From DATJYV01 sp035499415 (GTDB taxonomy: Bacteria; Bacteroidota; Ignavibacteria; UBA10030), in the NCBI GenBank assembly GCA_035499415.1, contig DATJYV010000015.1, positions 1 through 43,589 on the forward strand: 43,589 nucleotides of DNA, given 5' to 3'. This document shows positions 1 to 7,800 of the stretch, one piece after another. The notes under the pieces were generated by a model that was not told where the DNA came from, did no database searches, and saw nothing but the letters and a program-made list of their open reading frames with translations. Every line of letters starts with the position of its first letter. The stretch's first letter is position 1. Both the position numbers and the translations under genes were made by a program.

Positions 1-333
1 TGCATCGATGCTTCGGCTAAACCGCTGCGCTCGCAGGGAATCGGAGAGCGTGTTGTACGTAGCAATCCCGGACCAGGATCGATTGACCGAGTCACTCAAG
101 AAGTTGTTCAGGAAGGAGACTTCATACCCCCGGGAGAGGAGGTCATAGGTTAAGAGATTTCCGAATAATCGATCATCGCTCGGATGGTCGGATTTCTTGA
201 TGTAGATCCCGATAGTCCGGATTGAAGCGAAATGGAACGAAGGAACGAGGCCCACCTCAGGGACGAATGACCCGCATCCCGCTGAGACGAGGAGAAGCAG
301 CGATACGAACAGGATGCGGGTGAGACGGTTCAG
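1..333 (-). CDS. Predicted outer-membrane lipoprotein, C-terminus cut by window edge
   Basis: This reading frame has 111 codons without a stop and runs off the left end. Its N-terminus is a short basic stretch followed by a hydrophobic run ending in LLVSAGC, a good lipobox with the lipidated Cys about 22 residues in. The mature part begins GSFVPEVGLVPSF and continues with an IRTIGIYIKKSD segment and an LLTYDLLSRGYEV segment. That pattern resembles the CsgG/LpoB-like lipoprotein fold (strand, then a helix carrying a 'L..RGYEV' motif), but the resemblance is weak. No ATG, GTG or TTG fits; CTG at 333 lies 7 bases after a GGAG, so I chose it. The gene follows argG in the same direction, but a hairpin lies between, so it is probably a separate unit. 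Function unknown. Confidence 0.6.
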   Translation of the reverse strand, partial: MNRLTRILFVSLLLLVSAGCGSFVPEVGLVPSFHFASIRTIGIYIKKSDHPSDDRLFGNLLTYDLLSRGYEVSFLNNFLSDSVNRSWSGIATYNTLSDSLRAQRFSRSIDA

Positions 334-400
334 GTCTAATCTCCGATTGAGATGTCCGGAGGCGCAATCAGCGGAAATTTACGGTGAGATTCAACTCCGA

Positions 401-422
401 AAATAGGGCAGATGAGTGCCCT
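401..422 (-). terminator. Probable terminator of the arginine operon
   Basis: A perfect 6-bp stem (AGGGCA/TGCCCT, 6-base loop) lies at 405-422, about 43 bases beyond the argG stop. On the minus strand it is followed by ATTTT. The U-tract is short, so it may be weak or factor-assisted. Confidence 0.45.
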
Positions 423-464
423 GAACGTCACTCTGATTTTAACCCGCCCAAATACCAGTCGCGC

Positions 465-1703
465 TTATCGCTTTTTCCGTCCCAGCTTGAGCTTCTCCTT
501 CAGCCCGTTCTTATTGACGCGATAAAACGTTTTTACGGGGAGCCCATAGATGGTGATAAATCCAACGCTTGCTTGATGGTCGAACTTGTCTTCGTCGGTA
601 TATGTCGCAAGCTTTGTATCGTAGAGCGAATTAGGAGAATTGCGTCCGGCGATCTCCACATTCCCCTTGTAGAGCCGGACCTTCACGAGTCCGTTCACCG
701 GTCTCTGCGTCTCGTTAATGAAGGCGTCGAGCGATTTGCGGAGGGGTGTAAACCAGAGTCCGTTGTAGATCAGGTCGGCGTAGTCGTTGGCCACTTTCGC
801 CTTGAAATGGGAGACGTCCTTGTCCAGCGTCAATCTCTCCAGCTCCCGATGAGCAAAATGGAGCACAGTGGCGGCCGGGGCTTCGTAGACTTCCCTCGAT
901 TTGATGCCGACGAGCCGGTTTTCGACGAGGTCGAGACGCCCGACACCGTTGGCACCTGCGATCTCGTTGAGCGCGTCGATGAGAGACACCCCATCCATCT
1001 TCTCTCCGTTCAGGGCAACGGGAACGCCCGATCGGAATTCAATGGCAACATACGTCGGCTTGTCCGGGGCCTCCTGGGGAGAAACCGTCCGCTGATAGGC
1101 ATCCGCGGGCGGGGCAACCATCGGGTTTTCGAGTACCCCGCACTCAATGCTCGTCCCCCAAATATTTTCGTCGATCGAGTACGGACTGGCTTTCGTCGCC
1201 TTGACGGGGATCCCATGTTTCTCGCAGTAAGCGATCTCTTCTTCCCTCGATTTGAATTCCCACTCGCGCAAGGGTGCGATGACTTTGAGCTCCGGCGCCA
1301 GAGCTGCGACCGAAATTTCGAACCGCACCTGGTCGTTTCCTTTTCCGGTGCATCCATGCGCGACGGCCGTGCAGCGCTCGCGCTTCGCCACTTCGACCAG
1401 CGCCTTTGCCAGAAGCGGACGACCGATCGACGTCGCCATCGGATACGTATGTTCGTAGAGTGCTCCGGCTTTCAACGCCGGCCACAAATAATCATCGACA
1501 AATTCCTTCCGCAGGTCCTGGATGTAGACTTTCCTGGCTCCGGTCTTGTAGGCCTTGTCGGCTATTCCCACGATCTCCTGCTTCTGTCCGAGATTCCCGG
1601 TGACCGTGATGACGTCGGCATTATATTTTTCCTGCAGCCATTTTACGATGACCGAGGTATCGAGTCCGCCCGAGTAAGCGACGGCGATGCGTTGTTTCTT
1701 CAA
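465..1703 (-). CDS. argG: Argininosuccinate synthase
   Basis: ArgG condenses citrulline and aspartate with ATP to give argininosuccinate, the penultimate step of arginine synthesis; it is cytoplasmic. The 412-residue length is normal for the family. The ATP-binding PP-loop AYSGGLDTSV is at residues 9-18, and the conserved GCTGKGNDQVRFE segment is near residue 120. The start is a TTG at 1703, placed 8 bases after a strong GGAG within AAGGAGATGATCCATTG. It is the last gene of the arginine operon, separated from argR by a 118-bp gap largely filled with 7-bp repeats. argH, which often follows argG, is not here. Confidence 0.97.
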   Translation of the reverse strand: MKKQRIAVAYSGGLDTSVIVKWLQEKYNADVITVTGNLGQKQEIVGIADKAYKTGARKVYIQDLRKEFVDDYLWPALKAGALYEHTYPMATSIGRPLLAKALVEVAKRERCTAVAHGCTGKGNDQVRFEISVAALAPELKVIAPLREWEFKSREEEIAYCEKHGIPVKATKASPYSIDENIWGTSIECGVLENPMVAPPADAYQRTVSPQEAPDKPTYVAIEFRSGVPVALNGEKMDGVSLIDALNEIAGANGVGRLDLVENRLVGIKSREVYEAPAATVLHFAHRELERLTLDKDVSHFKAKVANDYADLIYNGLWFTPLRKSLDAFINETQRPVNGLVKVRLYKGNVEIAGRNSPNSLYDTKLATYTDEDKFDHQASVGFITIYGLPVKTFYRVNKNGLKEKLKLGRKKR

Positions 1704-1739
1704 TGGATCATCTCCTTGAGTTCGAAAGAAAGGGTAAAT

Positions 1740-1809
1740 ATGAGCCGTGAACTGTGAATCGTGAATCGTGAACCGTGAACCGTGAACCGTGAACCGTGAA
1801 TCGTGAATC
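1740..1809. repeat. Heptanucleotide tandem repeat between argR and argG
   Basis: Ten consecutive 7-bp units lie in phase. Reading the plus strand from 1740: ATGAGCC, GTGAACT, GTGAATC twice, GTGAACC four times, GTGAATC twice, then a partial GTGAG. The transcribed strand reads (TTCACGR)n. No reading frame or hairpin explains it. It lies inside the arginine operon, about 37 bases upstream of the argG start. Confidence 0.9.
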
Positions 1810-1821
1810 GTGAGGAGCTTG

Positions 1822-2280
1822 TTACGCTACATTCTTCTGCTCGGTCATCATCCCGCGCAGGATTTTGACGATGTGATGGATTCTCCTCGATGATTTCGGC
1901 GTGATGAAGATCGTGTTGTCACCCGCGATCGTTCCCAGAATGTCGGGACTGTGAAGTCCGTCGATGATTTCTGCCACCCCCTGCGCCCTGCCCGGAAGGG
2001 TTTTCACCACAATCAGTGATTCGTTGGCGTCGATCTCTTCGATCTCGTATCCAATGAACGACTGTAGCCTCCGTTCTTCGATTTCAGGATGCAGGACATA
2101 GCGTGCTCCGGTTTCAGTATTGATCCGCGCAATGCCGAGCTGCTTCATGTCGCGTGAGAGCGTCGCCTGCGTAATGTCAAACCCGGCATTCTTCAGCGCC
2201 CGGCACAGGCCGTCCTGGGTCGCGATCGACTTGTGCGCGATGATCTCTTTGATGCGGAGATGCCGTGCGTTCTTGTTCAT
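1822..2280 (-). CDS. argR: Arginine repressor
   Basis: ArgR is a hexameric repressor that binds ARG boxes with L-arginine as co-repressor. The 152-residue product begins MNKNARHLRIKEIIAHKSIA. It has the N-terminal winged-helix domain (roughly residues 1-70, with TQATLSRDMKQLGIARI as the recognition region) and the C-terminal arginine-binding/oligomerisation domain (GTIAGDNTIFI, residues about 120-130). The frame stays open upstream, but the ATG at 2280 overlaps the argF stop as ATGA, which fixes the start and implies translational coupling. A matching pair of ARG boxes lies upstream of argC, so the operon is probably autoregulated through this gene. Confidence 0.96.
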   Translation of the reverse strand: MNKNARHLRIKEIIAHKSIATQDGLCRALKNAGFDITQATLSRDMKQLGIARINTETGARYVLHPEIEERRLQSFIGYEIEEIDANESLIVVKTLPGRAQGVAEIIDGLHSPDILGTIAGDNTIFITPKSSRRIHHIVKILRGMMTEQKNVA

Positions 2281-3245
2281 CGTTTCCCTCCCGCGCCGGC
2301 AACGTGCCTGAGGGTTGTCGCACGCCCGGCACCGCTGTAGCGAAAACCCAGAAGCCGGGCCATGACCGCTTTTTGGACGTGCAGCCGGTTCTCGGCCTCG
2401 TCGAACACGATCGACTGCCCTCCCTCCAGAACTTCTTCCGTCACCTCTTCCCCCCGGTGCGCCGGCAGGCAATGCATGAAAAGGCAGTCAAATTTGGCGA
2501 GCGCCATGAGGGATTTTGTCACCTTGAATTTCGCAAACGCTTTTTTTCGCGCGGCCATTTCCTTTTCCTGGCCCATGCTCGTCCAGACATCCGTGTAGAC
2601 AACGTCGGCCCCCGCAACGGCTTCCTCGGCACGCCGCACGATCTCGACCGTGCTCTCGGTAGACTGCCGAACTTTTCGAAGAATGGCCGGGTCGGGGTCG
2701 TAACCCCTGGGAGCCGCGAGCACAAAACGCATCGGAAAGATGCACGCCATCTCGAGCCATGAGCGAACGACGTTATTCCCGTCGCCGACGAAGACAATTT
2801 TAATTCCGGGGGCGAGCCGGCCGTGCTGACGCAGGGTGTACATGTCGGCCAGAATCTGACACGGATGAGAGAGGTCGGTCAGGGCGTTGATAACGGGAAC
2901 GCTCGCATATTCCGCGAGCTCGAGCAGGATTTCGTGGTCGTAGAGCCGGGCAACGATCAGCTGGGTAAAGCGGGAAAGCAGGCGTGCCACGTCGCTGGCC
3001 TTCTCCCGGGTGCCGATACCGACCCCTTCCTGCGACAAGAAAATGGGGTGACCGCCGAGCTGGCAGACGCCGACCTCAAACGAGACGCGCGTCCGGAGAG
3101 ACGGCTTCTGAAAAATCAACGCCGCCGATTTTCCCTTGAGCGGTTGATAAATGGAATCACGTCTGAGCAGGTCGGTGATGAGAAAGAACTCTTCGAGCTC
3201 ATCCCGCGTGAGGCGTTCGAGCGAAAGAAAGTCCTTTTCGATCAT
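2277..3245 (-). CDS. argF: Ornithine carbamoyltransferase
   Basis: The enzyme transfers the carbamoyl group of carbamoyl phosphate to ornithine to make citrulline. At 322 residues it has normal length. The carbamoyl-phosphate loop is KPSLRTRVSFE (about residues 48-58); LSHPCQ follows near residue 135 and the ornithine loop FMHCLPAHRG is near residue 265. The segment DVWTSMGQE is that of true ornithine transcarbamylases, not of the N-acetyl- or N-succinyl-ornithine enzymes of some Bacteroidetes. This fits the presence of argJ, which already releases free ornithine. It overlaps argB by 4 bp upstream and argR by 4 bp downstream. Confidence 0.95.
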   Translation of the reverse strand: MIEKDFLSLERLTRDELEEFFLITDLLRRDSIYQPLKGKSAALIFQKPSLRTRVSFEVGVCQLGGHPIFLSQEGVGIGTREKASDVARLLSRFTQLIVARLYDHEILLELAEYASVPVINALTDLSHPCQILADMYTLRQHGRLAPGIKIVFVGDGNNVVRSWLEMACIFPMRFVLAAPRGYDPDPAILRKVRQSTESTVEIVRRAEEAVAGADVVYTDVWTSMGQEKEMAARKKAFAKFKVTKSLMALAKFDCLFMHCLPAHRGEEVTEEVLEGGQSIVFDEAENRLHVQKAVMARLLGFRYSGAGRATTLRHVAGAGGKR

Positions 3246-4147
3246 CGATGTTGTCCCGCGTTCGATGCCGCCCGGGGCTGATAATCCTCGTGCACCATCT
3301 GTGTGCCGATACCTTCGTCGGTGAATATTTCCAGGAGAAGCGAATGCGTGACGCGGCCGTCCACGACGTGCACTTTGTTGACGCCGGCCTCGAGCGTGGT
3401 GAAGGCCGAGTTGACCTTTGGTATCATGCCGCCGAAGATGGCGCCGCTTTCGATCAGCCGATGGGCGCTCTCCTTCGTAAGCGTCGACACGCGTTTGCGG
3501 TCGACGATGATGCCTTCGATATCGCTCAGGTAAACGAGTTTTTCCGCTTGAAGCGCGGTTGCGATTGAGCCGGCCGCGAGGTCGGCGTTGACGTTGAAGA
3601 TTTCTCCGCGCTCACCGACGGCCATCGGCGCGATCACCGGCATCATGCCGTTCGTCAAAAGGAGATTGATAAAGGAAGCGTTGACGGACGTTATTTCCCC
3701 GACGAATCCGAGGTCCGACCCGTTCGTCGTAATCTTCCGGGCCTTCAGCAGCAGATTGTCGACGCCGCAAAGCCCTACGGCATTTCCGCCGTTCGAGTTG
3801 ATGAGGTTGACGATCTCCTTGTTGATCTTGCCCGCCAGAACCATCGTCACAACATCCCGCATCTTCTCGTCCGTGTATCGATGACCGTCGACAAACTTCG
3901 TCTCGACGCCAAGCCGGGCCGCGACATCCGTTATCTCCTTCCCCCCGCCATGGACGATGACGATGTTGATCCCGATCTTTCGCAGGATCGTCACATCCTT
4001 CGCAAAGGTCTCCTTGAGCTGCTCCTCGGTCATGGCAGCCCCGCCGTACTTTATGACGAATGTTTTGCCCTCGTACGTCTGAATGTACGGCAGGGCTTCG
4101 ATGAGCACTTCTTCTTTCCTAAGTGGGTCGGACAAGGGTTGTGGCAA
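3242..4147 (-). CDS. argB: Acetylglutamate kinase
   Basis: ArgB phosphorylates N-acetylglutamate, the second step of the acetylated ornithine pathway. The 301-residue protein carries the amino-acid-kinase motifs FVIKYGGAAM (about residues 30-39) and IVIVHGGGKEI (about 62-72), plus the C-terminal VDGRVTHSLLLEIFTDEGIGT typical of NAGK. The start is uncertain: TTG at 4147 gives the full frame but has no clear Shine-Dalgarno, and a GTG 13 codons in is an alternative. The gene begins at the edge of the heptad-repeat tract that separates it from argJ. Its stop overlaps the argF start as ATGA. Confidence 0.95.
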   Translation of the reverse strand: MPQPLSDPLRKEEVLIEALPYIQTYEGKTFVIKYGGAAMTEEQLKETFAKDVTILRKIGINIVIVHGGGKEITDVAARLGVETKFVDGHRYTDEKMRDVVTMVLAGKINKEIVNLINSNGGNAVGLCGVDNLLLKARKITTNGSDLGFVGEITSVNASFINLLLTNGMMPVIAPMAVGERGEIFNVNADLAAGSIATALQAEKLVYLSDIEGIIVDRKRVSTLTKESAHRLIESGAIFGGMIPKVNSAFTTLEAGVNKVHVVDGRVTHSLLLEIFTDEGIGTQMVHEDYQPRAASNAGQHR

Positions 4148-4150
4148 TCT

Positions 4151-4276
4151 GATGATTGGATGATTTGTTAGTTGGGTGAATGGGGGTTTTGAGTTTTGAG
4201 TTCTGAGTTTCGAGTTTCGAGTTTCGAGTTTCGAGTTTCGGGTTCTAACAGCTCATCGCTGACAGCTAACCGCTGC
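4151..4276. repeat. Degenerate heptad tract between argJ and argB
   Basis: Eighteen consecutive 7-bp words can be read in one phase. The core is GTTTTGA twice, GTTCTGA, GTTTCGA four times, GTTTCGG and GTTCTAA (4186-4248). The units then drift to CAGCTCA, TCGCTGA, CAGCTAA and CCGCTGC on one side, and to AATGGGG, TTGGGTG, TTGTTAG, GGATGAT and GATGATT on the other. It fills essentially the whole gap. No open reading frame crosses it. Confidence 0.88.
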
Positions 4277-4278
4277 TT

Positions 4279-5496
4279 TTATGTCCTGTAGCTCGCATTA
4301 ATATGCACGTACTCCTTCGTCAGATCGCATGTCCAGAATCGCGCACTGTGCGAGCCCTTGTTGAGATTGATGGAAATTGTTATCTCCTTCCGGCTCAGCG
4401 CATCCTTCGCTTTCGCCTCGTCGAGAACGATCTCGTAGTTTTTTTTCAGGATGGGCAGATCGTTGAATGCTATTTCGACATCGTCGGGATTGAAGTCGAT
4501 TCCCGAATACCCGACGGCGGCCAGTACACGCCCCCAGTTCGCATCCGCGCCATGAATCGCCGTCTTGACGAGATTTGAATTCGCGACGGCCCGCGCCGCC
4601 TGCGCAGCTTCGTCCTCCGACCCGGCTCCCTTCACGAGGATCTCGACCAGCTTCGTCGCTCCTTCACCGTCGCGCACGATCATTTTGGCGAGCTTCGTCA
4701 GCACGTAGTCGAGCGCGGCGCAGAACAGTCCGAACTCTTCCGTGTCGTCGTGCAACGGGACATTATTTGCGCGGCCGTTCGCGAGAATCAGAACCATGTC
4801 GTTGGTGCTCGTATCGCCGTCCACGCTGATCCGGTTGAATGATTTGGCGTTCGACAGACTCAGCGCCTTCTGCAGGAGCGGTTGGCCGATAGCGACGTCG
4901 GTTGTCACGAACGCGAGCATCGTCGCCATGTTGGGTGCGATCATGCCGGAACCCTTCGCCATGCCGCCCACCGTTATGGTCGTCGCCCCGAAGGCAAACT
5001 GAACCGCAGCTTCTTTTGAATACGTATCGGTCGTCATGATCGCTTCCGCGGCGTCGATATTGCCGTTGCGGGTCAATTGTCCGGCGAGCTGGCCGATACC
5101 ATCGACGATCTTTTCGATCGGCAGGTATTGACCGATAACCCCCGTCGACGAAACCATCACCTCGGCCCGCGGCACCTTCAGAGCAGAAGCGGTGGCATCG
5201 ATCATTGTCCACGCATCGTTCATGCCCCGCTCACCCGTGCACGCGTTGGCGTTCCCGCTGTTCACAACCAGGGCGGAGCAGCGGGCGGAATTCTTGAGCT
5301 GAAGTTTGTCCACCAGAACCGGCGCGGCCTGCGTTTTGTTGAGGGTGAACACGCCCGCGACCGTCGCAGGGACTTCGGAGCGCACGATCGCAAGATCCTT
5401 TTTCGCCTTGCGAATTCCGCAATAAATCCCCCCCGCGTCGAAGCCTGCCGCCGCAGTTACTCCGCCGGGGCATTCATGTAACGACTTTGCGATCAT
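4279..5496 (-). CDS. argJ: Bifunctional ornithine acetyltransferase / N-acetylglutamate synthase
   Basis: ArgJ moves the acetyl group from N-acetylornithine to glutamate, releasing ornithine and closing the acetyl cycle; bifunctional forms also use acetyl-CoA. The 405-residue precursor has the autocleavage motif KGSGMIAPNMATMLAF, with the nucleophilic Thr at residue 192 after Ala191. The upstream VVNSGNANACTG segment is also typical. The start ATG overlaps the argC stop by 4 bp. Because ArgJ is present, a separate argE/argA may not be needed. Whether this copy is mono- or bifunctional cannot be told from sequence alone. Confidence 0.96.
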   Translation of the reverse strand: MIAKSLHECPGGVTAAAGFDAGGIYCGIRKAKKDLAIVRSEVPATVAGVFTLNKTQAAPVLVDKLQLKNSARCSALVVNSGNANACTGERGMNDAWTMIDATASALKVPRAEVMVSSTGVIGQYLPIEKIVDGIGQLAGQLTRNGNIDAAEAIMTTDTYSKEAAVQFAFGATTITVGGMAKGSGMIAPNMATMLAFVTTDVAIGQPLLQKALSLSNAKSFNRISVDGDTSTNDMVLILANGRANNVPLHDDTEEFGLFCAALDYVLTKLAKMIVRDGEGATKLVEILVKGAGSEDEAAQAARAVANSNLVKTAIHGADANWGRVLAAVGYSGIDFNPDDVEIAFNDLPILKKNYEIVLDEAKAKDALSRKEITISINLNKGSHSARFWTCDLTKEYVHINASYRT

Positions 5497-6518
5497 GAAA
5501 TCAAACCCTCCGTTTCTGAAAAACCGAACATCACGTTCATATTCTGAATGGCCTGTCCGGCGGCTCCTTTGATGAGGTTATCGATGACGGAGAAAAGCAC
5601 AACCTGCCTGTTCTCCGGCATAAATCTGTAGCTGATGTCGATGAAATTTGTGTTTACGACGTTCTTCACTTCCGGGATGGACGCGCACATTCGAATGAAC
5701 GGTTCCTGCGCATAGTACTTCTGAAAAGCGGCGAGGATCGAATCGTCGGTTGCGACAGGCGTCGTCGCAGCATACATGCTGGTAAAAATTCCGCGTGTGA
5801 TCGGTATGAGATGCGGCACGAAGGTGAAGGAAACGCGAGCGGATGAAAATTGATTGAGGGCGTCTTTGATTTCCGGAATGTGCTGATGCGTCCCCACCTT
5901 GTACGCTTTCACCGACTCGTTCGCCTCAACAAATGAGAGGTCGACGGAGTTGCTGCGCCCGGCCCCCGAGACGCCAGACAGGGCGCTGATCGATATTCCG
6001 TTCCGCTCGATGAGGCCTTCCTTCAAGAGCGGAACAAGCGGAAGAATTGCGCCGGTGGGATAGCAACCGGGATTCGCGACGAGGTTTGCGGATCGAACCG
6101 ACGTTCGATTCAATTCGGTCAAACCATAAACGGCGGATGAGAGATGCTCGGCAGATGCGTGAGGACGTTTGTAATACTGTTGATACTGAGCCGGGTCCTT
6201 GAGCCGAAAGTCCCCTCCGAGGTCGATGATTCGCTTCCCCCGCTTGAGAAGTTCCGGCACGACGTTCATCGCTTCGCCCGACGGGAGCGCGATGAAGACG
6301 ACGTCGCTCGTACAAGCCGCCTCGGGGTTGTAGGTCTCGTAGGAAAGGTCCGTCCGCTGCAAGAACCACGGATACACCTCGTCCACGCGCTTTCCGGCGG
6401 AAGTGTTCGCGAACACTTTCCCCACGCGGGCATGCTGGTGCCGCAGGAGGATCTTCAAAAGTTCCGCCCCCGAGTATCCGGACGCTCCTACAATCGAAAC
6501 TTCAACACTATGACTCAT
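5493..6518 (-). CDS. argC: N-acetyl-gamma-glutamyl-phosphate reductase
   Basis: ArgC reduces N-acetylglutamyl phosphate to the semialdehyde with NADPH. At 341 residues it is normal for the long ArgC type. The Rossmann motif VGASGYSGAELL is at residues 10-21, the catalytic Cys152 is in NPGCYPTG, and the catalytic His lies in VPHLIPITRG near residue 215. It is the first gene of the arginine operon. The ATG at 6518 is preceded by GAGGAAG. About 20 bases upstream of the start are a strong promoter and two ARG boxes, so this is where the operon is controlled. argD (acetylornithine aminotransferase) is absent from the operon and must lie elsewhere. Confidence 0.97.
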   Translation of the reverse strand: MSHSVEVSIVGASGYSGAELLKILLRHQHARVGKVFANTSAGKRVDEVYPWFLQRTDLSYETYNPEAACTSDVVFIALPSGEAMNVVPELLKRGKRIIDLGGDFRLKDPAQYQQYYKRPHASAEHLSSAVYGLTELNRTSVRSANLVANPGCYPTGAILPLVPLLKEGLIERNGISISALSGVSGAGRSNSVDLSFVEANESVKAYKVGTHQHIPEIKDALNQFSSARVSFTFVPHLIPITRGIFTSMYAATTPVATDDSILAAFQKYYAQEPFIRMCASIPEVKNVVNTNFIDISYRFMPENRQVVLFSVIDNLIKGAAGQAIQNMNVMFGFSETEGLIS

Positions 6519-6538
6519 CTTCCTCGCATTATCGTTAC

Positions 6539-6572
6539 TGCATAATTATACAAAAAGATGTATAAATATGCA
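6539..6572 (-). promoter_or_regulatory. Tandem ARG boxes (ArgR operator)
   Basis: Two near-identical imperfect palindromes, TGCATAATTATACA at 6539-6552 and TGTATAAATATGCA at 6559-6572, both fit the core TGNATNNNNATNCA of ARG boxes. Their starts are 20 bp apart, the two-helical-turn spacing expected for a hexameric ArgR binding paired boxes. They cover the -10 and -35 of the argC promoter, and argR is in the same operon. Confidence 0.85.
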
Positions 6573-6573
6573 A
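6545..6573 (-). promoter_or_regulatory. Sigma-70 promoter of the arginine operon
   Basis: On the minus strand TTGCAT (6573-6568) and TATAAT (6550-6545) are separated by exactly 17 bases. The predicted start of transcription is near 6538, giving a leader of about 20 bases with a GAGG before the argC ATG. The -35 lies within one ARG box and the -10 within the other. Confidence 0.82.
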
Positions 6574-6620
6574 GAGGTTTTTTAAAAAAGCTCCGATTTG
6601 AGGCCCGGGGGGCATTCTTA

Positions 6621-6649
6621 TTGGATGCCATCCAATTCGTCCGTATATT
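6621..6649 (+). promoter_or_regulatory. Predicted ychF promoter with overlapping inverted repeat
   Basis: TTGGAT (6621-6626), a 17-base spacer and TATATT (6644-6649) form a good sigma-70 promoter. The expected start falls at about 6655-6657, on the ychF ATG at 6656. The -35 is also the left arm of the perfect inverted repeat TTGGATGCCATCCAA (6621-6635), a possible operator. Confidence 0.6.
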
Positions 6650-6655
6650 TTGCAC

Positions 6656-7753
6656 ATGGGATTCAATTGCGGAATCGTAGGGCTTCCGAACGTCGGAAAG
6701 TCGACCCTCTTTAACGCCATCACGTCCGCCCGGGTGGAGGCCGCCAATTATCCGTTCAGCACGATCGATCCGAATGTCGGCGTCGTGGCTGTCACCGACT
6801 CAAGAGTCGACCGGCTCGTCGAGCTCTACAAACCGGCGAAAATAGTTAACACGACGCTGGAATTTCTCGACATTGCCGGCCTTGTCAAGGGAGCGAGCAA
6901 AGGGGAAGGTCTGGGGAATCAGTTCCTCTCTCATATTCGGAACGTCGACGCCATCGCGCACGTCGTTCGATGCTTTGACGACCCCAACATCATCCATGTC
7001 GACGGGAGCATCAACCCTCGGCGCGATGTCGAGGTGATCGAAGCCGAGCTTATTCTCAAGGACCTTGAGACGGTCGAGAAGAAGTTGGCTGACGCTGAAC
7101 GCCGGGCAAAGACTGCGGATAAAAAAGCGAAGCTGGAAATGGATTTTGTTCAGTCGGTTCGGACGCATCTGTCCGGAGGCCGGCTTTCACGCTACATCGT
7201 TCGAAGGAGTGAAGACGAAGAGTTGTGGCTGCGCGACATGCACCTGCTCACGGACAAGCCGGTGATGTACGTCTGCAACGTGCACGAACGCGAAATCGCC
7301 GCTGAAAATTCGTACGTCAGGCAGGTCCGCGAGATCGCGGCAAAAGAAAATGCCAAGGTCGTTGTCGTGAGCGCCGCCGTCGAGGCCGAGGTCGCCCAGC
7401 TCCCGGAAGGCGAGCGCGCGGAATACCTTTCAGGGCTCGGCCTGAAGGAATCGGGACTGAGCCAGGTCGTCCGGGAGGGTTACGATCTCCTGCAGCTTAT
7501 CACATTCTTCACCGCCGGACCGAAGGAAGTTCACGCCTGGACTTTGAAGAGCGGTTCGACGGCTCCCCAGGCGGCGGGCGTGATCCACTCGGATTTCGAG
7601 AAGGGCTTCATCCGGGCCGAGATCATCAAGTTTTCCGACGTCGACCGGCTTGGCTCCGAGAATGCGGTCAAGGAAAAGGGATTGCTTCACGTCGAAGGCC
7701 GGGAATACCGGATGGAAGACGGCGATATCGTCTTTTTCCGGTTCAATGTGTAG
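6656..7753 (+). CDS. ychF: Redox-regulated ATPase / Obg-family GTPase-like protein YchF
   Basis: YchF (human OLA1) is a ribosome-associated P-loop NTPase of the Obg family that prefers ATP. The 365-residue product has the Walker A GLPNVGKSTLFNAIT at residues 8-22, the switch region ANYPFSTIDPNVG, Walker B LDIAGLVKGASKGEGLGNQFL, a central coiled coil (about 125-160) and a C-terminal TGS domain ending GDIVFFRFNV. The frame extends to a TTG at 6650, but ATG at 6656 gives the family-standard N-terminus MGFNCGIVG. No Shine-Dalgarno precedes it, and the predicted transcription start coincides with the ATG, suggesting a leaderless message. It is divergent from argC and followed by a hairpin terminator. 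Confidence 0.96.
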   Translation: MGFNCGIVGLPNVGKSTLFNAITSARVEAANYPFSTIDPNVGVVAVTDSRVDRLVELYKPAKIVNTTLEFLDIAGLVKGASKGEGLGNQFLSHIRNVDAIAHVVRCFDDPNIIHVDGSINPRRDVEVIEAELILKDLETVEKKLADAERRAKTADKKAKLEMDFVQSVRTHLSGGRLSRYIVRRSEDEELWLRDMHLLTDKPVMYVCNVHEREIAAENSYVRQVREIAAKENAKVVVVSAAVEAEVAQLPEGERAEYLSGLGLKESGLSQVVREGYDLLQLITFFTAGPKEVHAWTLKSGSTAPQAAGVIHSDFEKGFIRAEIIKFSDVDRLGSENAVKEKGLLHVEGREYRMEDGDIVFFRFNV

Positions 7754-7800
7754 CGGCGGGGTTAAACGCCGGGCGGGGAAAGAACCGTACAGTAAGAATC

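Noticed and set aside
1702..1713. Three-codon ATG-ATC-CAT-TGA mini-frame just before the argG TTG
   Set aside because: The ATG directly abuts the GGAG with no spacing, so it is unlikely to be translated.
384..1757. 457-residue plus-strand open frame
   Set aside because: It lies antisense over argG, whose product is unmistakable; the translation has no family features and is rich in Arg/Asp as expected from the complement of a GC-rich gene.
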